Source of the DNA: an uncultured Helicobacter sp.
GTDB taxonomy: Bacteria > Campylobacterota > Campylobacteria > Campylobacterales > Helicobacteraceae
Direction of reading: 5' to 3'
Assembly (NCBI GenBank): GCA_949287835.1
Contig: CASEHV010000011.1
Coordinates: 1-64,000, forward strand
DNA: 64,000 bases
The position numbers were made by a program, and so were the translations under genes. Below are positions 40,447-49,446 of the stretch, in pieces (position 1 is the stretch's first letter; each line of letters opens with the position of its first letter). The notes beneath the pieces were generated by a model. The model did not search any database. It was not told where the DNA came from and saw only the letters and a list, made by a program, of their open reading frames with translations.

Positions 40447-41673
40447 ATGCAAAGCATGAGTTATAGAAAAGACGATATTACTCGCACACAAGAGATTGGA
40501 CAACTTGAAAAACAATATAGCTTTCATACTAAAGATAGTCTCTTTAACAAAATAAAAGCAAGATTAGATTCCCTAGCAAAATTGCCCTCACTATATAAAA
40601 ATGGCAAAAAAGAGTTAAAAGATGTCCTAGAGGAAAAAGGTGTAAAAAGACGCGATTTTATGAAATGGGCGGCAGTTATTACCGCTTCACTCGGACTTCC
40701 CGCTTCCTTTGCACCGCTAACTGCTAGGGCTGCTGAGTTGGCTGGTCGTGTGCCTATTATATGGCTACACATGGCTGAATGCACAGGCTGCAGTGAAAGT
40801 CTTTTAAGAAGTGAGGACCCTGGCATAGATTCTATTATTTTTGACTATGTAAGTCTTGAGTATCATGAGACCGTGATGGCTGCTGCTGGACATCAAGCAG
40901 AGAAGAGCCTAGAGGAAGCGGTAGAGAAATACAAGGGGCAGTATGTAATGATGGTAGAAGGTGGGATTCCAAAAGATACCGAATACTTCCTTACCATAGG
41001 TGCACATGCTAGAACTGGTGCCGAGGAGTGTCGTCATGTGGCAGAGCATGCAGCGGCTATATTTGCCATAGGCACTTGCTCTAGCTTTGGTGGTGTGCAA
41101 GCAGCTGCGCCAAATCCTACCAACGCCCAGCCTTTGAGTAAAATCGTAAATAAGCATATCATCAATGTCCCAGGCTGCCCTCCTAGCGAAAAAAATATCG
41201 TAGGCACTTTAATGCACTTTATTTTATTCAAAGAGCTACCTGCAATAGATGCTTTCAATCGTCCCAAATGGGCATACGGACATAGAATCCACGATTTATG
41301 TGAGAGACGAGGGCATTTTGATGCAGGCGAGTTTGTCCAAGCCTTTGGTGATAAAAATGCGGAAAATGGATATTGTCTCTACAAAGTCGGTTGCAAAGGT
41401 CCATATACCTTTAATAACTGCTCTAAGCTTAGATTCAATTCCCATACAAGTTGGCCAATAGGTGCAGGGCATGGTTGCATAGGGTGTAGTGAGCCCAATT
41501 TCTGGGATACCATGTCGCCTTTTGAAGTGCCGATAGCAAATCGCTATCAGACTGCCTTTAGTGGCTCTGGTGCGGATAAAACTGCAGATACAGTAGGCAT
41601 AGTATTACTAGGAGCAACGGCTGTTGGAATCGCTGCACATGCTATCGTCTCTGCGGCTATTAAGCCTAAATAA
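40447..41673 (+). CDS. hydA: [NiFe] hydrogenase small subunit, orphan HydA-type
   Basis: Electron-transfer subunit carrying Fe-S clusters of membrane-bound uptake hydrogenases. The 408-residue protein has a Tat motif KRRDFMKW with the twin arginines at 68-69 and a hydrophobic stretch ending in ARA. The proximal-cluster ligands are in AECTGCSESLLR and further cluster cysteines are in GTCSSFGG, NVPGCPPSE and GHGCIGCSEP. A C-terminal membrane helix spans about 380-403. The region before the twin arginine is long (67 residues). The large-subunit gene hydB, normally next, is absent; a LutA-type gene follows after 11 bases. This resembles the second, orphan small subunit (HydA2) of Campylobacter. 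It starts at ATG 40447 behind AAGGATAAAAC. Confidence 0.85.
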   Translation: MQSMSYRKDDITRTQEIGQLEKQYSFHTKDSLFNKIKARLDSLAKLPSLYKNGKKELKDVLEEKGVKRRDFMKWAAVITASLGLPASFAPLTARAAELAGRVPIIWLHMAECTGCSESLLRSEDPGIDSIIFDYVSLEYHETVMAAAGHQAEKSLEEAVEKYKGQYVMMVEGGIPKDTEYFLTIGAHARTGAEECRHVAEHAAAIFAIGTCSSFGGVQAAAPNPTNAQPLSKIVNKHIINVPGCPPSEKNIVGTLMHFILFKELPAIDAFNRPKWAYGHRIHDLCERRGHFDAGEFVQAFGDKNAENGYCLYKVGCKGPYTFNNCSKLRFNSHTSWPIGAGHGCIGCSEPNFWDTMSPFEVPIANRYQTAFSGSGADKTADTVGIVLLGATAVGIAAHAIVSAAIKPK

Positions 41674-41684
41674 AAAGGAATCTA

Positions 41685-42416
41685 ATGTCAAAAGTTTATT
41701 TCTTTGCAACATGTCTAGGAAGTGTCGCATACTCTGATACTTGCATATCTGCTATTAAATTATTACAAAAAGAGGGCATAGAGGTAATATTCAAAAAAGA
41801 TCAAACCTGTTGCGGGCAACCTAGCTATAATAGCGGATACTACGATGAGACAAGGAAGGTTGCACTGCATAACCTAGAATTATTCAATGAGGACTATCCC
41901 ATTATAATCCCCAGCGGTTCATGTGCGGGAATGATGAGAGAGGATTATAAGGAACTATTTCATAATGATGTTTATGGCGATAAATTCAAGAGTTTTTCAT
42001 CTCGCATTTATGAGTTGAGTGAATATTTAGACAAAATTTTAAATGTTAGATACCATGACGTGGGCAATCCTGTCAAAATCACATGGCATTCAAATTGCCA
42101 TGCCCTAAGAGTTACAAAGTGCATACCTAGTGCTAAGAATCTATTAAGAAAATTACAAAATGTGGAATTAATAGAGTTAGATAGAGAAGAGGAATGTTGT
42201 GGATTCGGAGGGACATTTAGCGTAAAAGAGCCAGAAATCAGCCGTGCCATGGTGAATGAAAAAATAGAGGATATAAAATCTAAAAATATAGATTTGCTAA
42301 TATCTGCAGATGCAGGTTGTCTTATGAATATTAGCGGTGCTATGTCAAAAATGGGTGTAGATATAAAATCCATGCACCTTTATGACTTTTTAGCAAAAAG
42401 AATTGGGGTTGTTTAG
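41685..42416 (+). CDS. LutA/YkgE-family (Fe-S)-binding protein with two CCG domains
   Basis: A 243-residue soluble protein of the LutA group, with two Cys-Cys-Gly domains: TCCGQPSYNSG near residue 45 and ECCGFGGTFSV near 170. Further CCG-type cysteines are in FATCLGS, SGSCAGM, HSNCHAL and DAGCLMN. LutA works with LutB and LutC in L-lactate oxidation, and related CCG proteins (HdrB, SdhE) pass electrons to quinone-linked partners. Neither lutB nor lutC is nearby; instead the gene is 11 bases behind an orphan hydrogenase small subunit (AAAAAGGAATCTA ribosome site), suggesting a joint redox module. The family is clear, the role is inference. Confidence 0.8.
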   Translation: MSKVYFFATCLGSVAYSDTCISAIKLLQKEGIEVIFKKDQTCCGQPSYNSGYYDETRKVALHNLELFNEDYPIIIPSGSCAGMMREDYKELFHNDVYGDKFKSFSSRIYELSEYLDKILNVRYHDVGNPVKITWHSNCHALRVTKCIPSAKNLLRKLQNVELIELDREEECCGFGGTFSVKEPEISRAMVNEKIEDIKSKNIDLLISADAGCLMNISGAMSKMGVDIKSMHLYDFLAKRIGVV

Positions 42417-42588
42417 TTTTTGATGACTTGGGAGTAATTAGAGATTGTGCAAACGGGTTATTACATTGGTGTGCGGTGTATTAGACTTGATTCTTAAAAT
42501 ATTGTATTTAAAAAATATAAATAATGCTTTGGAAGTGTTGGTGCTAAGTGGTAGAAAAAATTTAGCAAATGTTTATGTAAATAAACAT

Positions 42589-44385
42589 CTATCCATTTTT
42601 AATCTTTCTAAAATCAAATAGGAATTTTATATATCCTCCGATATAGCGAGTTTTATATGCCTTTAGAAAAGCACATCCGATTTTATATTGTTTTGTTTGT
42701 TGTATTTTTTCATTATTAGATTCTACTATACTGCCATTCGTTTTATAGTATTTACGCAGTTTGCAACCTACGCGATATATTGCGTAAAGACGCTTGATAC
42801 CCCCCCCCCCCCGTTGTAATATTTCATTACCTAATTTGAATTGAATATCTTTATCTGTTATTTTTAAAAATTGTGAAACATCATTGGTGCCTGTAATAGT
42901 GGCTCTTGTTTCATCAATATTTAATATTCCATATTCGTTTATCAATTCATCAAAAAAATCTCTACACTTAGCAATGTTTTCTTCGCTTATGCCATTTTTT
43001 CTCATAAACTCTAAATCAGTTTTTACACTTTCTTTTATATCCGGCAGTTTTATACCACTTAGACATTTTGTATTTCTTATTGTTAAATCACGTTCAAAAT
43101 TGACATTTTTTAGCCGCATTATCTGGGAATAATAAAAGAATGCTTGATGATTCTCCCAAGTTCCACCATGCGGGAGCGATAAAAAAGGAATTTCATATAA
43201 ATAGTTGCAAAGAGCAAGAACTGCCGCCCTCTTTCCATAAGGCATACCTTGACCAGTACCCATTTCAAAATGTCCATCCGCAACCTCATCAAATCCCATT
43301 TTCTCTAAAACTTCTAAAGCAAGCGGTTTTATAACATCTGCATCATTTCTAGCTATTACCACATAGTCATACTCAAAGACGTTATTTCTCTCATACTCCT
43401 TCATTAGCTCTACACATCTATACATGCCTGTGTATAGCTTCGTATATACATCTTGTTGTTTTAAAGTTAGCTGATTATCAAATCTGTATAGTTTAATCCT
43501 TTGATTATTAGATGCAAATTTGGAAAAATCTTCCTCATCTACCTTGCCAAAATACTCAACCTGAAGCGCCTTGTATGTATTTGGCATCTCTTTTGAAAAC
43601 GTCTCATGCGTTTCTATAAATGTAGGAACAATATCTGCAATATTGTTTTTAAAGATGCGTCTAGCCCAGTGGAGTCCACCGCACAATGTGGGATATACAT
43701 GATACTCGTCCCAGCTAAATATAAATACATCTGCATCAAGTGGCGCCGCTAGATTATCTATAATATCCTGCAAAGTATCCTTGTAAGAGCCTCGAAAAAT
43801 GCCATAAGTGCATACTGCCACTCGTTTTTTTCTTTTATTATAGCCTTGTGCTCTATCGCAGAATTTTTCCATTAGCTTACGATATAGCAGACCAGCACCC
43901 ATAGACCGATTTTGAAGCGCTTGGAAAAAGAAAAATGTAAATGGACTTTCCCTAAACATCTTTGGTTCAAAAAATTCTCTAAAGTCCTCCTGCCTTGATA
44001 GCATGAAAGATAAAAGTGCATTGCAACCATAGAATCTGCTAAAAAGATTTGGATATAAATAAATCTTGAAAAAATATTTTTTTGCCAAATCAAAGGTTAA
44101 ATTATTATTTTTTATAGCAAGATTTATTTTATACAATGCTATAAGCTCATCTTTTAAAAATTCTACACCCTCCAGCTCCTCCTCTCTTAGCCTCTTTAAA
44201 TGCTCAACTCTAAGTCCTCTATATTCATCAATAAGCGTAAATAATTCGTCAAAATCCGCAATGTCATATAAAAATTCTAAATACTGCTCTCTTAAGCTAT
44301 CATTGTTTTTTAAAATATTTCGCAACATATCAAAATCTAAATTTTTCTTTAGAATCTCAATCTGTCCTCGCAACGAATTGCTCAT
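42589..44385 (-). CDS. Phase-variable protein, probable surface-glycan biosynthesis
   Basis: About 598 residues from ATG 44385 (MSNSLRG); an in-frame ATG 12 bases upstream has no ribosome site. No close family is certain. The central stretch VAVCTYGIFRGSYKDTLQDI, then DADVFIFSWDEYH and YDYVVIARNDADVI, resembles WavE-like LPS/glycan synthesis proteins with a nucleotide-sugar-like acidic motif (RNDAD). Near residue 525 a G13 tract encodes RGGGG in frame, so the allele shown is ON. Losing or gaining one G would replace the last 70 residues by 10-15 foreign ones. An A13 tract sits 45-57 bases before the start. The low-similarity N-terminal 180 residues are helical. Confidence 0.55.
   Translation of the reverse strand: MSNSLRGQIEILKKNLDFDMLRNILKNNDSLREQYLEFLYDIADFDELFTLIDEYRGLRVEHLKRLREEELEGVEFLKDELIALYKINLAIKNNNLTFDLAKKYFFKIYLYPNLFSRFYGCNALLSFMLSRQEDFREFFEPKMFRESPFTFFFFQALQNRSMGAGLLYRKLMEKFCDRAQGYNKRKKRVAVCTYGIFRGSYKDTLQDIIDNLAAPLDADVFIFSWDEYHVYPTLCGGLHWARRIFKNNIADIVPTFIETHETFSKEMPNTYKALQVEYFGKVDEEDFSKFASNNQRIKLYRFDNQLTLKQQDVYTKLYTGMYRCVELMKEYERNNVFEYDYVVIARNDADVIKPLALEVLEKMGFDEVADGHFEMGTGQGMPYGKRAAVLALCNYLYEIPFLSLPHGGTWENHQAFFYYSQIMRLKNVNFERDLTIRNTKCLSGIKLPDIKESVKTDLEFMRKNGISEENIAKCRDFFDELINEYGILNIDETRATITGTNDVSQFLKITDKDIQFKLGNEILQRGGGGIKRLYAIYRVGCKLRKYYKTNGSIVESNNEKIQQTKQYKIGCAFLKAYKTRYIGGYIKFLFDFRKIKNG
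42800..42812 (-). repeat. C13 (coding G13) tract in the glycan gene
   Basis: Thirteen C on the plus strand read as CGG GGG GGG GGG GGT in the leftward gene. The frame passes through, meaning ON. Other lengths truncate the C-terminal 70 residues. Confidence 0.88.
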
Positions 44386-44429
44386 ACATATCCCCATATA
44401 ACACCAAAATTACATGCTAAGATTCTATC

Positions 44430-44442
44430 AAAAAAAAAAAAA
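44430..44442. repeat. A13 tract in a divergent promoter region
   Basis: Thirteen A between the leftward glycan gene and the rightward MFS gene, 45 bases from the former's start and 18 from the latter's. It could tune either promoter by length. Confidence 0.7.
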
Positions 44443-44460
44443 CGACTTATGAGGAAAATA

Positions 44461-45639
44461 GTGAGCGTATCATATAATTTAGCATTGTTAAATTTCTTTA
44501 TAGCCGATGTGCAAGATGGCTTAGGTCCATATCTTGGCGTGTTTTTGAAGCAAAAGGGCTTTAGTGAGTTTAGCATAGGTGCGATTAATTCCATCACAAA
44601 ACTTTCAGCACTAATCCTTGCTATTCCGTTTGGAATCTTAGTAGATAGGACTAGGTATAAAAAGATTCTTATAGCACTTTGTGCCACTCTTATATCCACC
44701 GCTACACTGCTAAATTATTTCTATCATTCATTCTATTTTACGCTACTCTCTCAGCTAGTAATCGCCCTGTGTGGCACTCTGTTAGCCCCCGCACTTGCTA
44801 GTATTACACTAGGCATTATGGGACATAGTGGCTATGGAGTTCAGGTTGCAAAAAATGAAGCTTTTAAACATGCTGGCACTAGCTTTTGTGCGGCACTTAG
44901 CTTTGTGTGTGCTATGCACTATGGCATTGTTTCTGTCTTTATCATCACTGCATTAATGGGGACTTTGACACTCATTAGCCTATATTGTCTTAGAAATGCA
45001 AAGATTAATCATCTAGTGGCACGTGGTGGGAATCAAGAATGCAAAATACCGCTTAAAGATATGTTTAAAAACAAGCATATCTTGCTGTTAGCTATAACAT
45101 TATTTTTCTTTCACCTAAGTAATGCTCACATGCTACCACTACTAAGTCATAGGGCATACGAGCTAGGAGTCGATACGAGCGGGTGGTATGCCTCACTTAC
45201 GATATTGGTAGCGCAAAGCACGATGATACTAATAGCCGCTAATCTCACAAGATTTAGCATAGATGAGAATCTAGCCTTTAAACTCATGTCATTAGCACTA
45301 TCAGGACTAATCATTAGAGGGCTAATCGCTGCAAACACTAATGGCATAGTAGGCATGATAATCGTGCAAATCATAGATGGTATATGTGCGGGGACAATCG
45401 GCGTGATAGTGCCGATTTTAGTGGCAAAGATTCTAAAAGGTAGCGGACATATCAATGCAGGACTTGCTTTTGTGATAATGAGCGGTGGCATAGGCGGTGC
45501 ATTTAGCGGCTTGCTTGGCGGATATATCGCTAACTCTTTTGGATATTTTCATGCTTATATAACATTGGGCGCTATGGCATTATGTGGGCTTGTGATTTGG
45601 ATTTTAGGAGCCATACGTGAATCTACTAGACAAAATTAA
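44461..45639 (+). CDS. Major facilitator superfamily transporter
   Basis: A 12-helix MFS protein of about 392 residues. I start it at GTG 44461 (VSVSYNLALL) because GAGGA lies five bases upstream; the in-frame ATG 44449 overlaps that site. The N-terminus LLNFFIADVQDGLGPYLGVFL and the loop GILVDRTRYKK place it with the MFS group often annotated as sugar or drug efflux permeases near tellurite/dicarboxylate genes. The substrate is unknown. Its last 23 bases overlap cmoB. The A13 tract just upstream may modulate it. Confidence 0.72.
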   Translation: MSVSYNLALLNFFIADVQDGLGPYLGVFLKQKGFSEFSIGAINSITKLSALILAIPFGILVDRTRYKKILIALCATLISTATLLNYFYHSFYFTLLSQLVIALCGTLLAPALASITLGIMGHSGYGVQVAKNEAFKHAGTSFCAALSFVCAMHYGIVSVFIITALMGTLTLISLYCLRNAKINHLVARGGNQECKIPLKDMFKNKHILLLAITLFFFHLSNAHMLPLLSHRAYELGVDTSGWYASLTILVAQSTMILIAANLTRFSIDENLAFKLMSLALSGLIIRGLIAANTNGIVGMIIVQIIDGICAGTIGVIVPILVAKILKGSGHINAGLAFVIMSGGIGGAFSGLLGGYIANSFGYFHAYITLGAMALCGLVIWILGAIRESTRQN

Positions 45640-46525
45640 CCTCATCTCAGATTACGAGACTAAAGCCATATACGCCGTGGTAAATAATGAGATAAAAGAT
45701 TCCATCATTTTTTCTAATCACAAAAAGATAGATTTAGGAAATGGATTCCATATTTTCATCTCATGCGATAGGCAGACACAGGAGAGTATAGAATCTATCG
45801 TGCTAGATTTAATGCCATGGAGAAAGGGACCATTTTATATTCACTTTGACAATAGCACTTTGCATATAGATTCTGAATGGCGTAGCGATATGAAGATGTC
45901 TTTGCTACATGACTGCTTTGACAAGCTAAATATAGATTTGTATAATAAAAGAGTGCTAGATGTGGGCTGTAATAATGGCTATTATATGTTTAATCTAGCT
46001 TTTAGAGTAAGCGAAATTATCGGCATAGACCCTATAAAACAAGTCTTTTTGCAGTATTATCTTTTTATGAAATTATCTATGTTTTCTAATATTTCCTTTC
46101 ACACGTTAGGCATGGAGGATTGCAGAAATATTGGGAAATTTGACATTGTGCTATGCCTTGGGGTGCTATATCATAGGAGAGAGCCGCTTTTGAGCCTAAA
46201 GATTCTAAAAAATTGGCTAAATGATAATGGAATCTTGCTTTTAGAGACGCTTATACTAGATAGCGATGATGAGTTATGTCTTTGCCCTTATCCTAGCTAT
46301 GCGGGTATGAAAAATGTCTATTTTATCTTTAGCCCTAAGTCTTTGCGTAACCTTGCTTACCATGCTGGATTTAGAGAGTGCGTTTTACTAACCAAAGAAT
46401 ACACCACAAACAAGCAGCAGCGAAGCAGTGCCTTTAGTAAGAAAAGCTTAGGAGATTTGCTAGGAGAGAGGAGCATAGAGGGCTATCAGGCGCCTTGTCG
46501 TGCTATATTTGCACTTAAAGTTTAA
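45617..46525 (+). CDS. cmoB: tRNA U34 carboxymethyltransferase
   Basis: Transfers a carboxymethyl group from carboxy-SAM to 5-hydroxyuridine at tRNA position 34 (cmo5U), widening wobble reading. The 302-residue protein starts at GTG 45617 with AGGAG six bases upstream, inside the MFS gene end. It shows the N-terminal MPWRKGPFYI and SEWRSDMKM, SAM motif LDVGCNNGYYMF and CLGVLYHRREPL, all typical of CmoB. CmoA, which makes carboxy-SAM, is not in the window. It is nine bases before aroC, so the two are one operon. Confidence 0.93.
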   Translation: MNLLDKINLISDYETKAIYAVVNNEIKDSIIFSNHKKIDLGNGFHIFISCDRQTQESIESIVLDLMPWRKGPFYIHFDNSTLHIDSEWRSDMKMSLLHDCFDKLNIDLYNKRVLDVGCNNGYYMFNLAFRVSEIIGIDPIKQVFLQYYLFMKLSMFSNISFHTLGMEDCRNIGKFDIVLCLGVLYHRREPLLSLKILKNWLNDNGILLLETLILDSDDELCLCPYPSYAGMKNVYFIFSPKSLRNLAYHAGFRECVLLTKEYTTNKQQRSSAFSKKSLGDLLGERSIEGYQAPCRAIFALKV

Positions 46526-46534
46526 AGGATAATT

Positions 46535-47623
46535 ATGAATAGCATTGGAATCTTATTTCGCTTTAGCACTTATGGCGAAAGTCATGGCGTTGGCATAGGA
46601 GGCATTATTGATGGAGTGCCAAGTGGGCTATATATCGATACAGATTTTATAGAATCACAAATAATAAGGCGAAAGGGCGGCGGGAAGTTTGCCACACCAC
46701 GCAAGGAAGAAGATAGATTTGAGATTCACAGCGGAGTCTTTGAGGGATACAGCACGGGCGCGCCCATAGGATTTTTTATACCAAACTCAAATGTGCGTAG
46801 CAAGGATTATGACAAAGAGATTTTGCGACCAAGCCATGCAGACTTTACCTATCATCACAAATATGGCATAAGGGATTATCGCGGCGGGGGACGCAGCAGT
46901 GCTAGAGAGAGTGTGGCTAGGGTATTTGGCGGCTCTATTGCGAAATTATTACTTCGTGAGTTTGACGTGGAGATTCTAAGCGGGATTATAGGCATTGGCG
47001 GGGTTATCTCTAATAGAGAATCTTTTAGCAAAGAGGATTTCCTTAAAGCGGGGCAAAGTGAGATTTTCGCACTTGATTTAGAGCTTGAGGAGGAGCAGAA
47101 AAAAGAATTACTAGAGGCAAAGCATAGCGGAGATAGCATAGGGGCAACTGCGATGATAGTGGTAAAAAATATGCCACTCTCACTAGGAGAGCCACTCTAC
47201 TATCGGCTAGACCAAGTGCTATGTGGGAATCTCATGGGACTAAATGCGGTAAAGGCAGTACAGATTGGCAGCGGAGTAGAATCTAGCAGGAAAAGGGGAA
47301 GTCAGATTAATGATTCCATGAGTAAAGAGGGCTTTTTAAGCAATCATTCAGGCGGTATTTTGGGTGGCATTTCAAATGGTGAGGATATTGTTATCAAAGT
47401 GCATTTTAAGCCAACGCCTAGCATTTTTTTGGAGCAGAAAAGCATTGATATTCATGGAAATGAACGCATGATAAAACTGCAGGGCAGACATGACCCATGC
47501 GTTGGCGTGCGAGGCAGCATTGTGTGTGAAAGCATAGTAGCAATGGTATTAGCCGACATGCTAATGCTAAATGCAACCTCTAGGCTTGATAGTTTGAAGA
47601 GGACTTATAAACACCACACTTAG
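46535..47623 (+). CDS. aroC: Chorismate synthase
   Basis: Final shikimate-pathway step, an FMN-dependent elimination of phosphate from EPSP. The 362-residue protein carries FSTYGESHGVGIGG at the N-terminus, RGGGRSSARESVARV centrally and LQGRHDPCVGVRG near the C-terminus, the three family signatures. It starts at ATG 46535 behind AAAGGATAATT. It is followed after 59 bases by the convergent flavodoxin gene. Complete. Confidence 0.97.
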   Translation: MNSIGILFRFSTYGESHGVGIGGIIDGVPSGLYIDTDFIESQIIRRKGGGKFATPRKEEDRFEIHSGVFEGYSTGAPIGFFIPNSNVRSKDYDKEILRPSHADFTYHHKYGIRDYRGGGRSSARESVARVFGGSIAKLLLREFDVEILSGIIGIGGVISNRESFSKEDFLKAGQSEIFALDLELEEEQKKELLEAKHSGDSIGATAMIVVKNMPLSLGEPLYYRLDQVLCGNLMGLNAVKAVQIGSGVESSRKRGSQINDSMSKEGFLSNHSGGILGGISNGEDIVIKVHFKPTPSIFLEQKSIDIHGNERMIKLQGRHDPCVGVRGSIVCESIVAMVLADMLMLNATSRLDSLKRTYKHHT

Positions 47624-47682
47624 ATAACCTTGACGCTACTAAGCATAGCATTATATTTTATAAGATTTAGGAGTTTAGAGGA

Positions 47683-48177
47683 TTAAAACCCCGCATTTTT
47701 TAGCTGTGCAGCCCAGGCGTCTAATCTGCCATCTGTTTTATCATCTGCATTTGCCTCATCTATGGCAAGACCAAAAAATTTACCATTCTCAGCGCCTTTT
47801 GAGGAATCAAACTCATAGCCGTCTGTGGAAGTCTCACCTACGATTTTCGCACCTTTTGCGACATTCTTTAGATGATATAGTGCATCACAGAATGTATCGC
47901 TATAGCTATCCGCATCGCCTAGCGCTAGTAGTGCTACTAATTTCCCCTCAAATTTACCACTGCCATCTAGTGCCTCAGCAAAGCTTTCCCAATCGCTTTG
48001 CAACTCACCATCACCCCATGTAGAACTAGCTAGAATGATTTTGTCAAATTTTGCAATGTCATCTGGAGAAGCACTTCCTACATCTACTAGCTCTGCACCG
48101 CCAAGCTTTCCTGCTAGTCTCTCGCACACATCTGTTGTAGTCCCGTTGTCGCTACCGACAAATATTCCAATACTCAT
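47683..48177 (-). CDS. fldA: Flavodoxin
   Basis: Small FMN electron carrier, acceptor for pyruvate and 2-oxoglutarate oxidoreductases in Helicobacter. The 164-residue protein has the FMN-phosphate loop GSDNGTTTDVCERLAG, SSTWGDGELQSDW and LLALGDADSYSDTFCDAL. It starts at ATG 48177 after AAGGAATTACTT. It is strongly acidic. It lies divergent to the aminotransferase gene. Complete. Confidence 0.96.
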   Translation of the reverse strand: MSIGIFVGSDNGTTTDVCERLAGKLGGAELVDVGSASPDDIAKFDKIILASSTWGDGELQSDWESFAEALDGSGKFEGKLVALLALGDADSYSDTFCDALYHLKNVAKGAKIVGETSTDGYEFDSSKGAENGKFFGLAIDEANADDKTDGRLDAWAAQLKNAGF

Positions 48178-48302
48178 AAGTAATTCCTTAAGTCTAAAAT
48201 CACAAACTAAAGTTTGTCAAATCGTAAGCATACTATATTTTACCTAACCACCTATCTAATCTGCTATACTTTGCCAAATTTTACACTCCTAATGAGGAAA
48301 AA

Positions 48303-49445
48303 ATGGAATCAAATATCAAACGCATTATCACAAATCCGCTACTTTTCACGCCCGGACCTACGCCCACGCCAGAGAGCATTCGTGCCGCTATGGCTACGCC
48401 TACATTGCATCATAGGACGCCAGAGTTTGAGGCTATCTTTGCAAAAGTGGCAAGACGATTAAGGGAAATGCTAGGGTGCAAGGAAGTATTAATGTTAGCA
48501 AGTAGTGGCACGGGTGCTATGGAATCCTGCATTTCTAGCTTTGCTACAAAAAAGATTCTAAACATTAACAGCGGGAAATTTGGCGAGAGATTTGGCAATA
48601 TCGCACGTGCACTAGGACTTAGCGTAGAGGAGATAGTAACGCAGTGGGATAGTCAAGTAGAGCTAGATTCTATAAGGGAAATGCTAGAAAAGCATAAAGA
48701 CATAGAGGCTATTAGCTTTCAGATTTGTGAATCTGCGGGGGGATTAAGGCTACCTTATGAGCAAATCGCAAGGTTAGTAAAGGAGCATAATAAACATATC
48801 TTTGTCATAGCAGATGGAATCACAGCAATAGGCGTAGAGCGGATTGACACAACGCATATTGACGCATTAATCGGTGGCTCTCAGAAAGCTTTTATGCTGC
48901 CCCCTGGACTATCTTTCATAGGACTTAGCGAGTATGCCATATCACATATAGAATCTAATAGTCGTGGATATTATTTTAATCTAGGACGTGAGCTAAAAAA
49001 TCAACGCAAAAATACCACCGCATACACGCCTGCTACGACTATCATAGCAGGGCTTGGCGCATATTTTGACATATTAGATTCTGCTAAAATAAGCTTTGAT
49101 GATATATATGAATATGCAAAAAGACTAGCAAGTGCAAGTAGAGAATCGCTAAAGGCAATAGGACTACATATTTATCCAAAGGCACCCGCTAACTGCATGA
49201 GTGTGGCTAGTCATGAGAGGTCAGGAGAGATTATTAAAACTTTAAAGCAGTGCTATCAGGTCAATATCGCAAATGGGCAGGATAGATTGAAAGATAAGAT
49301 TTTCCGCATAAATCACATGGGATTAGTGCCGCTACACGAAGCCTCTTTTGTGCTAAATGCAGTTGAGCTAGTCTTACAAAAGCTAGGCATAAGAGAGTTT
49401 AGCGCAGAGGCAAATAGAATCTTTTTTCAGCACATAGGAGCATAG
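48303..49445 (+). CDS. Class V aminotransferase (serine/alanine-glyoxylate type, possible phosphoserine aminotransferase role)
   Basis: A 380-residue fold-type I PLP enzyme. It starts with LLFTPGPTPTPESI, the class V N-terminal signature. The PLP lysine is in GGSQKAFMLPPGLSFI, with ADGITAIGVERIDT just upstream. Helicobacter has such a protein (HP0736-like) that may supply the SerC step of serine synthesis; serA is at 23.6 kb. The exact amino donor/acceptor is unproven. It starts at ATG 48303 behind GAGGAAAAA and is followed after one base by proC, so the two form an operon. Confidence 0.82.
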   Translation: MESNIKRIITNPLLFTPGPTPTPESIRAAMATPTLHHRTPEFEAIFAKVARRLREMLGCKEVLMLASSGTGAMESCISSFATKKILNINSGKFGERFGNIARALGLSVEEIVTQWDSQVELDSIREMLEKHKDIEAISFQICESAGGLRLPYEQIARLVKEHNKHIFVIADGITAIGVERIDTTHIDALIGGSQKAFMLPPGLSFIGLSEYAISHIESNSRGYYFNLGRELKNQRKNTTAYTPATTIIAGLGAYFDILDSAKISFDDIYEYAKRLASASRESLKAIGLHIYPKAPANCMSVASHERSGEIIKTLKQCYQVNIANGQDRLKDKIFRINHMGLVPLHEASFVLNAVELVLQKLGIREFSAEANRIFFQHIGA

Positions 49446-49446
49446 T

